Assembly (NCBI GenBank): GCA_937900415.1
Contig: CALCEY010000004.1
Location: forward strand, 1-64,000
From: an uncultured Clostridia bacterium
GTDB taxonomy: Bacteria > Bacillota > Clostridia > Peptostreptococcales > Anaerovoracaceae
Direction of reading: 5' to 3'
DNA: 64,000 bases
Notes under the pieces: generated by a model
Database searches by the model: none
What the model was told of the DNA's origin: nothing
Seen by the model: the letters and a program-made list of their open reading frames with translations, nothing else
Position numbers and translations under genes: made by a program
Shown: positions 25,902 through 34,912 of the stretch, piece by piece
Position numbering within the stretch: position 1 is the stretch's first letter
Layout of the letters: each line of letters opens with the position of its first letter

Positions 25902-26735
25902 TTATAGTGAGGAAGGTCTCGAACTCACTTTATTTCTTAAAAATCTCCGCCTGTATTTAAGAACCGCGTATGTACTTATGCGATTTACATATACAGGGTC
26001 AAAGATTCCCCCCGCAATTCCTATTATAAGCTGACCTTGCAGGAATTTTGTATATAACATTTCTCGCGAAAGGGCCCGGGCAGTCATTTTTATCTGAGCT
26101 TCCTTGTCTACCACATATCCGTCAAGAGTATCGCCGTCTTCGACAATCTGATCTATGAGCTCGTTCAAATCTCTATTGGCAGCCGCAAACTCTTCTTCAT
26201 CATACATCGAAACTTCTATGACTTTTAGTATAAAAGCCTTTTCCTCGTCAGTCTGATAATCGTATCCGTAGCTTAAAGCTATCTCATAAACGCTCTTAAG
26301 AACCATTGCCGAAAAAAGCGGTATGTCGGGAATACCCGCGCCTATAAGGCCAAGGCCAAGACCCTCTATGCTTGAAACCGCCAGATTGGTGGCTTTAGCC
26401 GATTTCGCCTGCTTGGTAAATTTTCTTATACTCTGCCTGTCTCCCCTTACCTCAGACGCATAGGTATTGATTTTAAAATTAGCCTTTTTCTTTTCCTTAT
26501 TATAAGTTTTCTCGATAATCCCCGTCCCTTTTTCAAATATGAGAGCAAAGCCTTTGGCAAAAGCCGCGTCCAAGGTAGCGCTGAGCTTTTTGGGAACGAA
26601 CCGGTCAAGCTTGCTTATCAAAGCAAAAGTAGGTCCTTCCATGCGCCTGGCGATAAATTTTTCTTCCTTTTTCTCCAGATCTCTCCAATCTTTGTCCCAC
26701 GGCGATTTCTTATTGAACAGACTCACTTTCTTCAC
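25902..26735 (-). CDS. EcsC family protein
   Basis: The 277-residue protein carries the EcsC domain (PF12787): ATNLAVSSIEGLGLGLIGAG, IPDIPLFSAMVLKSVYEIALSYGYD (in pieces) and repeated basic helices. The hydrophobic glycine-rich segment hints at membrane contact. Despite the name, no ecsA or ecsB ABC-transporter genes are nearby. The annotated GTG at 26735 has AAGG directly before it; the GTG at 26726 has better spacing and may be the real start. Its 5' end overlaps the small membrane peptide gene by 26 bp, suggesting coupled translation. Confidence 0.85.
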   Translation of the reverse strand: MKKVSLFNKKSPWDKDWRDLEKKEEKFIARRMEGPTFALISKLDRFVPKKLSATLDAAFAKGFALIFEKGTGIIEKTYNKEKKKANFKINTYASEVRGDRQSIRKFTKQAKSAKATNLAVSSIEGLGLGLIGAGIPDIPLFSAMVLKSVYEIALSYGYDYQTDEEKAFILKVIEVSMYDEEEFAAANRDLNELIDQIVEDGDTLDGYVVDKEAQIKMTARALSREMLYTKFLQGQLIIGIAGGIFDPVYVNRISTYAVLKYRRRFLRNKVSSRPSSL

Positions 26736-26802
26736 CCTTATAAGCCCACAGTACCGCTACTGCTGCGACGATCAATGCTATTGGTAAAATTCTCTTCTTC
26801 AT
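26710..26802 (-). CDS. 30-residue single-helix membrane peptide
   Basis: A 30-residue frame, MKKRILPIALIVAAVAVLWA followed by YKGEESESVQ, is preceded by AAGGGGG and overlaps the EcsC-family start. It consists of a basic N-terminus, one hydrophobic helix and a short acidic tail. It sits directly after a sigma-A promoter, so it would be the first gene of the EcsC-QueT operon. I do not recognise a family. Confidence 0.55.
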   Translation of the reverse strand: MKKRILPIALIVAAVAVLWAYKGEESESVQ

Positions 26803-26828
26803 AATTTTGTCCCCCTTTTCTTTTTTCA

Positions 26829-26857
26829 AATATACCACGGCTTCAATCTATGGTCAA
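26829..26857 (-). promoter_or_regulatory. Sigma-A promoter of the small peptide-ecsC-queT operon
   Basis: Minus strand TTGACC, 17 bases, TATATT, ending 27 bp before the small peptide start. Confidence 0.65.
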
Positions 26858-26861
26858 TCTT

Positions 26862-27782
26862 TTATTCTTCCATAAATTTTACTATGTCGTCATAAACTTC
26901 ATTCTTAATATCTTCATTTAAAATTTCATGACGAGCCCCTTGATACAATTTTCCGCTTACGTTAGTATATCCAATCTTTCGCAGGAATTGAATACTTTCT
27001 TTCCACTTGGCCTCGCTGACTATCACAGGGTCCTCGCTTCCGGCTATAAACATGATAGGAAGGCCGGGATTATTCACAGCCCATCCTCCGGCAGAGTATG
27101 TGTTTCGCATTAAAGTAAAGAGGTTCCTGAAACCGTTCAGCGTAAAAACAAAGCCGCACAACTCATTATCGTCGTATTCTCTCACGTTGCTCTCGTTGAC
27201 CGAAAGCCAGGCATTATCCGACGCCGGCTCTTTTATGTTCTTGGTATACGAGCCAAACGCCAGATTTTGAATCAGGTTGCTTCTGTATCTGTCGCCTTTG
27301 AAGATTTGCTGAACCGCTGTCAGCATGAGCGCAGCGCCTATCAACGGATTTTTGCTCGGAGAACCGCAGACTATCAATTTATCTATATGATTATCATACT
27401 TTTTGATGTAATTGCGGACAACCATGGAACCCATGCTGTGTCCAAACAGATATACCGGTTTTCCTGGCAGATGCTCTCTGATATTTTGCGTTATCTGATG
27501 AATATCATCCGTTATAAAGCTGCCGCTTTCGTCATAGAAATAACCAAGATCATCCTTGTCCCTGACGCTGGCGCCATGACCTCTGTGGTCGTTGATAACG
27601 GCCGCATATCCCTTAGACGCCAGATATTCCATAAAAGGAAAATACCGTTCTTTATGCTCTGCCATTCCATGGGATATTTGAACTATCCCTTTTATTTCTT
27701 CCTCCGTATCGGGAGCACATATAGCGACGCTCAACGGCAACCCGTCTTTTTGGGAATAGATTGTCAAAAGTTCTTGTCTCAT
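26862..27782 (-). CDS. Alpha/beta hydrolase, monoacylglycerol lipase-like
   Basis: The 306-residue protein is a serine hydrolase of the lysophospholipase/monoglyceride lipase type (Hydrolase_4). The oxyanion-hole region is QISHGMAEHKERYFPFMEYL, the nucleophile elbow is GHSMGS, and the later acid and histidine are in MFIAGSEDPV and YQGARHEILNE. No signal peptide is seen, so it acts in the cytosol on lipid-like esters. GGGAGG lies seven bases before the ATG. It is a single gene. Confidence 0.88.
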   Translation of the reverse strand: MRQELLTIYSQKDGLPLSVAICAPDTEEEIKGIVQISHGMAEHKERYFPFMEYLASKGYAAVINDHRGHGASVRDKDDLGYFYDESGSFITDDIHQITQNIREHLPGKPVYLFGHSMGSMVVRNYIKKYDNHIDKLIVCGSPSKNPLIGAALMLTAVQQIFKGDRYRSNLIQNLAFGSYTKNIKEPASDNAWLSVNESNVREYDDNELCGFVFTLNGFRNLFTLMRNTYSAGGWAVNNPGLPIMFIAGSEDPVIVSEAKWKESIQFLRKIGYTNVSGKLYQGARHEILNEDIKNEVYDDIVKFMEE

Positions 27783-27862
27783 ACAAGATCCTCCCGAAAG
27801 CTTTGTCTTCCTGCTCTTTTACTTTAACATTTTTTGCAATCTTTATCAACCTCAATATGTAA

Positions 27863-27891
27863 GGCGGCCGCCCAAATTACGGGCAGCCGCC
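27863..27891 (-). terminator. G/C-rich hairpin after the surface protein gene
   Basis: Stem GGCGGC...GCCGCC with internal GCCC/GGGC, just past the stop of the leucine-rich-repeat gene. The T-tract is weak. Confidence 0.45.
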
Positions 27892-27903
27892 AATGTTTAA
27901 CGA

Positions 27904-30900
27904 TTATTTAATATCTGTTTTTCTTTTTCTGTATACTTTTGTTCCTGCAAAAGCGCTGCCGCTTATCATCATCATTACAAGCCAGAAGTATACATGACTG
28001 TTATCACCGGTTTTCGAACCTGCGGTTTTATCTCCGCCCTGAGGCGTATTTTCGGAATCCGCACCATCTCCGGCAGGATGATTTGCAGGATCATCTTTAT
28101 CCGGAGGATTAACATCCGGTTTTTTAGCCGTAATATTGAACGTCTTTTCGATGGTTCCCGTATAATCGCCTATGCCGGTAATCACAACCGTCGCTTCTCC
28201 CGGTTCGATATTGTTCTTATATTCTACAGTGTAATCAACATCTTCCTTCAGACCCTCTATCGTAACCTGCGGTTCGACAGCGCTTCCAGTATATTCCACA
28301 GAATCAAATGCAAGCTTTACCTTGTCTGCATATTCTGCAATATCGTATATGCCGATATATTTCACCTGATAAGTATCATCGCCGAAAGCCAGATGAGCTT
28401 TGTTATTGGTAGTTACCTCTACTACGTGTGAACCGTCCTTGCCCATGTTATTCAGGAATGGCTGTATGCCGACAGTCTTAATGCTGTCAGGGAAATGGAC
28501 AGTCTCAAGCAGGGCTTCTTTAAAGGCGTATTTTCCTATATTTTCCACGCCTTCTTCTATAACCAGCTTATTGAGCGTCGTAGCTTTATAGGTTCCTTCA
28601 AAAGCGGATTCCCCTATTTCCTTAACGTTCCCCGGTATCACAAGCTCTGTGAGATGGTGCAAGTGGAAGGCCTTTCTCTCAATCTTTACGACAGACTTCG
28701 GAATTGTCAGAGACGTAAGTCTCGCTCCCGCAAACGCCATCTCTCCGATTTCCGTAACCGTATCAGGAATGGTTATCTGCTCGAGCCTTATATTCATGGA
28801 GAAAGCTCCCTGCGGTATCTTCGTTACATTAGCCGAAAGCTTAAGCTCAGTTATATCGTTGGTTGCAAACGCACCGGCTCCCAGTTCCGTAACCGTATCA
28901 GGAATTGAAACTGACGCCAGTTTATTGCCGTAGAAAGCACTTTCGCCTATAGCTGTAAGTCCTGTAAGGTCAACTTCTTTTAAAGCATTTTGTGCAAATG
29001 ACTCTTTTCCTACTCTCTTAAGTTTTTCAGGCATGTCTACAGAGGTCATTCCGTTTGGCGAATCTATACCGAACTTAGTTACTGTAACTTCGCTGTCAGG
29101 AATCTTGAAGGCCTCGTCGCCTACGGCCTCTATATCTTTTCCGCCCGGCGTCACATCAGGCAAAACAAGTGTTTTGAGAGTCTTTCTCTTTGCCTGTCCG
29201 CTTTCCGACCAGCCGGTAAGAGTACCTGTCGCTTCATCATATGTAAAATCTTCCGAATTCCACCCAGTACCTATAAGCTTGTCATAGATAACCTTGTGAG
29301 ACGACGCATTGGCTTTTTCGGTATTGAAGTTTTCAACCTGCTCCTTATTCGATGTATACAGCTTTACTATACCGTTTTCCCCATCTTTAAAGGCAGTATC
29401 TGCTAAGGTCGTTACCGTTGAAGGTAAGTCTGCCTCAGTAAGCATGCTTCCCGAGAAAGCTTCTTTTCCTATACTGAGAAGACCTTCGTTAAGAGTCAGA
29501 CTCTCGAGAGTCTTATCCCAGCCATCCTGTCTCATTCTGAACGCATAATTTCCAATATCAGTAACCTTTTCGGGAATTACAAGAGAAGTCAGCTGATGAT
29601 TCTCAAATGCGTTAGCACCGATTTTTGTAAGAGTGCTTGGCAATTTCAAGTTATGCACATGTGCTCCGGCAAACGCTCTTGAACCTATGGATTCAACTCC
29701 TTCAGGAATTACAAGATTCTCTATCTCCATCTTCCTGTCGTCCTGACCGCTGAAGGCATTGGCAGGAATCTCCTTAAGACTGTTGGAAATTTTTACACTG
29801 GTAAGAGCGCTTCCAACGAAGGCTGCGGTACCCAATGACGTCACGCTGTCAGGAATTGATACCGATGTTATAGGTGATTGCTGGAAGGCTGTTTGACCTA
29901 TGCTTTCAAGACCTTCAGGTAATACTATGGTCGTCATCTCTTCCATTTCATATTTTAACTTAGGGTTGGAAGCGAACGTAAAGTTTCCTATCGACTTCAG
30001 AGTGGAAGGAAGAATTACGCTTGTAGGCGCATAATTTTTTTCGCCCTCACTGTACATGAATATACCCTTCATGGCTGTGCCGTTTCCGAGAGCGGTTATC
30101 GCTGCGCCCGACGGTCCTTCCTTAGGCAGTATCAAGGCGCCGTTTACCTTTATCTTTTCCTTACCTGCTTCTGAAAGACCGGTTATGGCAGTTCCGCTTT
30201 CATCATATGTAAAATCGTTTATACCCCAAGGAGCTTCGGCAGGAGGGATCTCTTGCTGTATTATCTTGTGAAACTTCGAGTTTGTCGCTACGAAGCTTCC
30301 GAGGTCTGACGTATTTATATAAACATCCACCACTTTAGAGGTTCCGTCCGCTCCCGGATTTGCAGCAAAGGCATTTGTATCCAGCTTTTCGGTATTGGCC
30401 GGCAGCTGTACGGATTTTATCTGATTGGAGCCGAAAGCCATGGCGTCCACCTGAAAAGGATACTCCGTCTTTTCCGTAAAGCTCAGAGACGTTATCTGAT
30501 TTCTCGCAAAAGCCTGATTGCTAATTTGCATAAGAGTTTTTGGGAATTTAACGGCTGTCAGGCTGTTCTTGCCGAACGCATTGTTTCCTATGTATATAAC
30601 CCCTTCAGGTATCTCCATGGTTGTCAGCTGATTTCCGTAGAATGCGCTGGCTCCGATGAAGAAATCTCCTCTTGTGGTTATCGTTTCATCGCTCGGCGTC
30701 CATTCCTTATCAAGAGCCACAGACTCCGTTTCAGGCAGAGTAAGAGCGACTATACCCATATTTTTCAGCGCGGCTTCTCCGACGCCCTGCACTTTCTTTC
30801 CGTCAGGATCTACGGCAGGCAGAGTTACCGCTTTATTGGATTCTATCTTCTTAAGACCCGACTCGGAAAGACCTGTTATTACATAAATACCGGTAAAATT

Positions 30901-32841
30901 CTCAACAGGAGAATAGTCGGCTGCCGGATAAAGTGCAAAGCTCTGCGTTCCGTAAGTAAAGTCTTCCGACGTCCAGACAGAAGCGTCCTTTAATATCATC
31001 TTCTGATAATCGTTTGAAGGGAAGTTCTTTTTATCATCATACTGAGACTTTAACGGCAGATATACCTTCGTCTGAACTACGGCTGTTTCATCGGAATATT
31101 CTTTCTCAAATGTTTGCGCGCCTATCTTCGTTACTGTGGCAGGCATGGTTATTTCTGCGATAACCTTATTTCTGAAAGCCCTGTTTCCTATGGTTTCAAG
31201 ACCCTCGTTCAAAGTAACCCTGCAAGGCTCGGTAAGATAATTCTTAGTTGAGAAAGCATAATTGCCTATAGTCTTGACCGTTGACGGCAATGTTATTTCA
31301 CGGAAATTATTCCCTGAGAAAGCATTGTTGCCTATCGAAGTTATTCCCTCCGGAATATCTATCGACGTCAGGCCCGTCATGTAGTTCTTCTGATCACTGC
31401 ACCCGAAAGCTCCGGCAGGAATCTCCGCAAGGCCTGTCGAAAGGCTTATACGTTCCAGCTTAGGATTGGTTCCGAAAGCTCCGCCTCCGAGAACCGTAAC
31501 CGTATCGGGGAGTATAACGCTGGTAAGGTCGTTTGTCTGGAAGGCTGATATGCCTATTTCCTTAAGCCTTGCAGGAAGCTGCACTTCATCTAAACCGTTA
31601 TTCTGGAATGCAAAGTTTCCTATTTTCTCCAGCTCATTGGGAAGCTCCACCGTATCGAATTTCTCGGTTTCCGTAGCAAAAAGGCCTGTTTCGCCTGCAG
31701 GCGCAGCTGCGATTTCCGTTATATATTCGTAATCCTTGTTCATATCAGGTATTACGAGATTTTTATTTTCAGCTCTTTTGGCAACGCCGGATTCCGACAA
31801 ACCGGTAACGACAGTTCCCTCGACGGTAAAGTCATCTATGGTCCATGGTTGATCCGGATTCTGAGTTTCCTCGCTGCCGTCGTTTACTATTAGCTTTTGA
31901 ACATCGGAATGTTGTGACGCAGTAGCTTTGCCCGCATGGTGAATCCTGTCTTTGCCTTCAAGCTCTGCGTTATCCGTATACATATACACCACGCCGGCAT
32001 CGTATGTCTTGCCGTCGATTTCATATGTTTTATATTTTTCGTTTTCTACATTCTCAGCCAGCGATTCACTGCCTGTGTTCCACACGAAAACAGTCTTGTT
32101 TACGACTTCCGTAAAGTCGGGAAGTCTTACTGATTTGATGAAATTTTTAGCAAATGTCATGCCGTGCATTTCAAGCTGAAAATCGCAAGTGGTAGGGAAA
32201 TTTACAGTTACAATCCTGTTGTTGGCGAACGCCATGTTTTCAAGCCACCATATCGTCCTCGGAAGCTTAACGGTTTCTATCTTATTCATATTGAAGGCCG
32301 ATGGCAAAACCGCGAGGACTCCTTCAGGAAGTACAACCTTTGTCAGCTCATTTTTCGCAAAAGCGTTCTCGGCTATTACAAAATTTCCTCTTTTTGTTAC
32401 TCTGTGAGTCAAGGTGTCATCATAAGGCACCATCATACCCGTCGGAAACGTGACCGATGTAAGTCCCTTATCATAAAAAGCGCTCTCCGCAACGCCCACT
32501 ATATTGTTTCCGTCAGCATCCTGCGCAGGTATTACAAGATCGGTATTCTCCGCAAGCTTTGCTTCTCCCTGTTCGGAAAAGCCGGTAATCGCCGTACCTT
32601 CAACAGTTATCTCTCTGGAATAATCGCAGCCGTAGAGTTCCTTGGAATAGCTTCCGTATGTAAAGTCCTCGGAAGTCCATACAGAAGAATCCAATGCCGA
32701 TGCATCAATTTCTTCATTGACTGCTGCGTTTTTATCGTCAGCGCTGCCTGAATCTGCCCCTCCTACGTCAGCAAATGCTGAAATCGGAGTGGAAAGCACT
32801 AACGCAATGCTTAGAAAAAACGCAAGAAGCTTTTTCTTCAT
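27904..32841 (-). CDS. BspA-like leucine-rich repeat surface protein
   Basis: The 1645-residue protein is exported. The N-terminal signal peptide is KKKLLAFFLSIALVLSTPIS followed by AFA. Most of the chain is BspA/LRR_5 repeats (I-x-x-x-A-F-x-x-N, L-x-x-I-x-I-P-x-x-V). These fall into five larger modules, each opened by a D-F-T-Y/V ... I-T-G-x-S-E-x-G ... L-V-I-P segment near residues 60, 335, 640, 890 and 1190. A single beta-sandwich domain (VEYTGSAVEPQVTIEG) precedes a proline-rich spacer. The end is a sorting-type tail (SKTGDN, hydrophobic helix, KVYRKRK). BspA proteins bind host matrix or other bacteria. GGAGGAG precedes the ATG. Confidence 0.92.
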   Translation of the reverse strand: MKKKLLAFFLSIALVLSTPISAFADVGGADSGSADDKNAAVNEEIDASALDSSVWTSEDFTYGSYSKELYGCDYSREITVEGTAITGFSEQGEAKLAENTDLVIPAQDADGNNIVGVAESAFYDKGLTSVTFPTGMMVPYDDTLTHRVTKRGNFVIAENAFAKNELTKVVLPEGVLAVLPSAFNMNKIETVKLPRTIWWLENMAFANNRIVTVNFPTTCDFQLEMHGMTFAKNFIKSVRLPDFTEVVNKTVFVWNTGSESLAENVENEKYKTYEIDGKTYDAGVVYMYTDNAELEGKDRIHHAGKATASQHSDVQKLIVNDGSEETQNPDQPWTIDDFTVEGTVVTGLSESGVAKRAENKNLVIPDMNKDYEYITEIAAAPAGETGLFATETEKFDTVELPNELEKIGNFAFQNNGLDEVQLPARLKEIGISAFQTNDLTSVILPDTVTVLGGGAFGTNPKLERISLSTGLAEIPAGAFGCSDQKNYMTGLTSIDIPEGITSIGNNAFSGNNFREITLPSTVKTIGNYAFSTKNYLTEPCRVTLNEGLETIGNRAFRNKVIAEITMPATVTKIGAQTFEKEYSDETAVVQTKVYLPLKSQYDDKKNFPSNDYQKMILKDASVWTSEDFTYGTQSFALYPAADYSPVENFTGIYVITGLSESGLKKIESNKAVTLPAVDPDGKKVQGVGEAALKNMGIVALTLPETESVALDKEWTPSDETITTRGDFFIGASAFYGNQLTTMEIPEGVIYIGNNAFGKNSLTAVKFPKTLMQISNQAFARNQITSLSFTEKTEYPFQVDAMAFGSNQIKSVQLPANTEKLDTNAFAANPGADGTSKVVDVYINTSDLGSFVATNSKFHKIIQQEIPPAEAPWGINDFTYDESGTAITGLSEAGKEKIKVNGALILPKEGPSGAAITALGNGTAMKGIFMYSEGEKNYAPTSVILPSTLKSIGNFTFASNPKLKYEMEEMTTIVLPEGLESIGQTAFQQSPITSVSIPDSVTSLGTAAFVGSALTSVKISNSLKEIPANAFSGQDDRKMEIENLVIPEGVESIGSRAFAGAHVHNLKLPSTLTKIGANAFENHQLTSLVIPEKVTDIGNYAFRMRQDGWDKTLESLTLNEGLLSIGKEAFSGSMLTEADLPSTVTTLADTAFKDGENGIVKLYTSNKEQVENFNTEKANASSHKVIYDKLIGTGWNSEDFTYDEATGTLTGWSESGQAKRKTLKTLVLPDVTPGGKDIEAVGDEAFKIPDSEVTVTKFGIDSPNGMTSVDMPEKLKRVGKESFAQNALKEVDLTGLTAIGESAFYGNKLASVSIPDTVTELGAGAFATNDITELKLSANVTKIPQGAFSMNIRLEQITIPDTVTEIGEMAFAGARLTSLTIPKSVVKIERKAFHLHHLTELVIPGNVKEIGESAFEGTYKATTLNKLVIEEGVENIGKYAFKEALLETVHFPDSIKTVGIQPFLNNMGKDGSHVVEVTTNNKAHLAFGDDTYQVKYIGIYDIAEYADKVKLAFDSVEYTGSAVEPQVTIEGLKEDVDYTVEYKNNIEPGEATVVITGIGDYTGTIEKTFNITAKKPDVNPPDKDDPANHPAGDGADSENTPQGGDKTAGSKTGDNSHVYFWLVMMMISGSAFAGTKVYRKRKTDIK

Positions 32842-32968
32842 CCTCTTACTCTCCTCCCATTAAAATCTTTCCTTAGTATTGTATTTTCATATCATGTATC
32901 ATTTTAGCACCGACTCATGCGGCATACCAATTGAAAACCTCTATACGTTTTCTTTTCGTTATATCGTT

Positions 32969-32996
32969 TATCTATACGCATCCCGTTTCCTGTCAA
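32969..32996 (-). promoter_or_regulatory. Candidate promoter of the BspA-like gene
   Basis: Minus strand TTGACA, 16 bases, TAGATA, giving an untranslated leader of roughly 120 bases. Confidence 0.55.
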
Positions 32997-33219
32997 TAAG
33001 CAGACATTTTTTCCGACACTCCGCCCCGACAAGCCGTGTAATCAGCAGTAAAATTCAAACGTCGCCCTCCCGCCGTAATCCTATCAACATATTTGTCGTT
33101 CAAATTCAGGCCGCCTTTCTTTGCCTGGGTTTGAATCAGCTTTTCCATTGAAAGCCCGGCTCTGAGATTCCGGCAATATACCCAGTAAATCCAAAAAGCA
33201 GCCGAAGAATTAAAGTATT

Positions 33220-33285
33220 CATTTGAGAAATGGCTCGGAATTTTAAAAAATCCATTTAGAAAAGGGCTCGGAAACAAAAGAAATC
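33220..33285. repeat. Imperfect tandem 33-bp repeat
   Basis: Units 33220-33252 and 33253-33285 share about three quarters of their bases, with GGCTCGGAA in common. No function is evident. Confidence 0.5.
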
Positions 33286-33616
33286 CTTTACATATTCATA
33301 AAAAACGTTTATCCTTATAATTGCAATAATGTCATAAATGTGCGTTATAAACTGCCGGAATGAGACCGTTGCATAATCGCTATAAGAAACGAGAGCCGCA
33401 AGGAAACAGCTCTTCATCATAAGAAGGTCGTTCTCTTCGGTTTGAGCTTTTGGAAGCTTGCCTTCCTCCAATACACAGCCATAAACGCATCGTCTCAGCT
33501 ACAGACAGTACGCAGCTGTCCGGCGTTCACCGCCGGCTAAACGTATTACATTCAGAAAGTTTGTCTGTCCTGTATTTTTAAAGCTTTTAAGCTTGGAATA
33601 TATTATTTTAACTGTC

Positions 33617-34297
33617 ATGGAAAAAGAAAATTTTAAAAGCCGGTTTAAAAACTTCATAACAGCTAAAAGCATTCGCGGCAGGTGGCTAAAAATATTAGCC
33701 ATCGTTTTTTGCGTTGCCGTAATTTTTTCTGTTCCTGTTTTTACAGACGCATTTTCCGATAACTCCTGGTTGTCTGAGCTAAAAGATAGCTTGAATTCTC
33801 AGAAAAAGCAGCATGCCCGGCACGAGGAGATCGAATCCCAAGGTTCCGAGACTTCAGATACAGAAACTTCTCCGGGGAAATCCGACGACGAAAGCTCGCC
33901 CGAGGGTGACCAAAGCGCCAATGAACAATCGTCAGACTCTGATGCCTCCGGCAGCAGCTCCTCCAAAAACGCTTCCGCAGGCAGACCGTCAAAGGGCAAT
34001 TCGGGAGACACATCCAAAAACGACTCCACCGTCTCGTCCGGCAGCTCCGATGGAGGAAGCAATTCAGGCAGCACAGGCAATTCGGGAAACAGCGCTTCGT
34101 CCGGCGGAAACAGTTCCGGCGGATCATCCTCAAGCTCAGGCAGCAGTTCAGATAAAGTCTGGGTGCCTCCTGTCTATAAGACAGTTCATCATGAAGCCGT
34201 ATATGAAACCCGCAAGGTATGGGTATGCAACTATTGCAAGGAAGAATTCAGCAGTCTCGACGGATTTCAGGTTCACAAAGAAGCCAACGGCGGCTGA
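33617..34297 (+). CDS. Membrane-anchored Ser/Gly-rich protein with zinc-finger-like end, stopped by TGA
   Basis: The product (226 residues) has an N-terminal membrane helix (LKILAIVFCVAVIFSVPVF). A long Ser/Asp/Gly/Asn-rich spacer (~65-180) follows, then a V-W-V-P-P-V-Y and HHEAVY repeat leading into C-N-Y-C, the first half of a C2H2-type finger ending FQVHKEANGG. The frame then meets TGA at 34295-34297, but the same frame continues for 32 more sense codons to 34396 with clearly related sequence (GKHKTC, KVLVKEAWDEQVLVSEGYYK). It is therefore truncated, read through, or recoded. The start at 33617 has no Shine-Dalgarno site; a TATATT lies 12 bp before it. Confidence 0.65.
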   Translation: MEKENFKSRFKNFITAKSIRGRWLKILAIVFCVAVIFSVPVFTDAFSDNSWLSELKDSLNSQKKQHARHEEIESQGSETSDTETSPGKSDDESSPEGDQSANEQSSDSDASGSSSSKNASAGRPSKGNSGDTSKNDSTVSSGSSDGGSNSGSTGNSGNSASSGGNSSGGSSSSSGSSSDKVWVPPVYKTVHHEAVYETRKVWVCNYCKEEFSSLDGFQVHKEANGG

Positions 34298-34396
34298 GAT
34301 GGCAAACATAAAACTTGCCGTGCAGTAAGTAAAAAAGTTCTGGTAAAAGAAGCATGGGACGAACAAGTTCTGGTTTCCGAAGGATATTATAAATAA
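34298..34396 (+). other. In-frame continuation of the zinc-finger-like protein past TGA
   Basis: Directly after the TGA the frame encodes DGKHKTCRAVSKK and then VLVKEAWDEQVLVSEGYYK before TAA. It supplies the second histidine and a cysteine of the finger plus a repeat-like tail. This shows the ancestral gene ended here. Confidence 0.7.
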
Positions 34397-34413
34397 AAAG
34401 CTCGGGATACATC

Positions 34414-34442
34414 TTGACTTGTCTGCTAAAAAGGAATAGACT
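34414..34442 (+). promoter_or_regulatory. Sigma-A promoter of tRNA-Ala
   Basis: TTGACT, 17 bases, TAGACT, ending 31 bp before the mature tRNA. Confidence 0.75.
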
Positions 34443-34473
34443 TAAAAGGTCTCATATACAGACGACAAAATCA

Positions 34474-34549
34474 GGGCCCGTAGCTCAGCCGGGAGAGCGC
34501 TGCGTTCGCAACGCAGAGGTCGAGAGTTCGATCCTCTTCGGGTCCACCA
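34474..34549 (+). tRNA. tRNA-Ala (anticodon CGC)
   Basis: The 76 bases fold as a cloverleaf: acceptor GGGCCCG/CGGGTCC, D arm GCTC...GAGC, anticodon stem CTGCG/CGCAG with loop TTCGCAA (anticodon CGC), T arm with TTCGATC, discriminator A and encoded CCA. The G3-U70 pair that defines alanine tRNA is present. It reads GCG codons. Confidence 0.96.
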
Positions 34550-34559
34550 CAACAAAATA

Positions 34560-34591
34560 AAATCCGGACTCGTTTCCGAGTTCGGATTTTG
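34560..34591 (+). terminator. Terminator of tRNA-Ala
   Basis: AAAATCCGGACTCG / CGAGTTCGGATTTT, 14-bp arms with one G-U pair and a 4-base loop, followed by TGCTTTATT. Positions 34592-34912 hold nothing recognisable. Confidence 0.85.
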
Positions 34592-34912
34592 CTTTATTCT
34601 CCGTCAATTGATTGCATGCCGAACATCTCTGCAATGTTAACGGACTGCCGCCGCCTGTTTTCGGCGCCGCGGGCGGTTAATCCTTTACTGTGAAGTAAAA
34701 GGAAAAACGCTTTTCACAGTCATTTTCGCTTTTGCATTAAATCTCTATCGGCGGAGCTTCTCACGTCTTTTGCGTATAAACGCTGAAATTATGAGATTAC
34801 TGACTTGCTGCGCATCTTTAGAGTTTTATTGTTTTTGACAACATCCAGTTTCAGTAAAGTCTGTAAATTCCCAATACATCATTTGCGATGTCGATAAAAT
34901 CCTGCGGCAGTA

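Larger units (their letters stand above)
32842..33616. other. 775-bp non-coding stretch upstream of the surface protein gene
   Basis: It contains the surface-protein promoter and an imperfect direct repeat (33220-33285). Small reading frames on both strands lack ribosome binding sites and coding character. I recognise no riboswitch. Confidence 0.5.

Noticed and set aside
25880..26861. preQ1 riboswitch for queT
   Set aside because: Neither the queT spacer nor the operon leader shows the preQ1 fold; the spacer is 22 bp only.
32842..33280. Cyclic-di-GMP riboswitch before the BspA-like gene
   Set aside because: The leader does not contain the conserved GEMM core motifs.
34295..34297. TGA as a selenocysteine codon
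   Set aside because: No clear SECIS hairpin is seen after it and the finger family does not use selenocysteine at this position; a nonsense change is more likely, though not proven.
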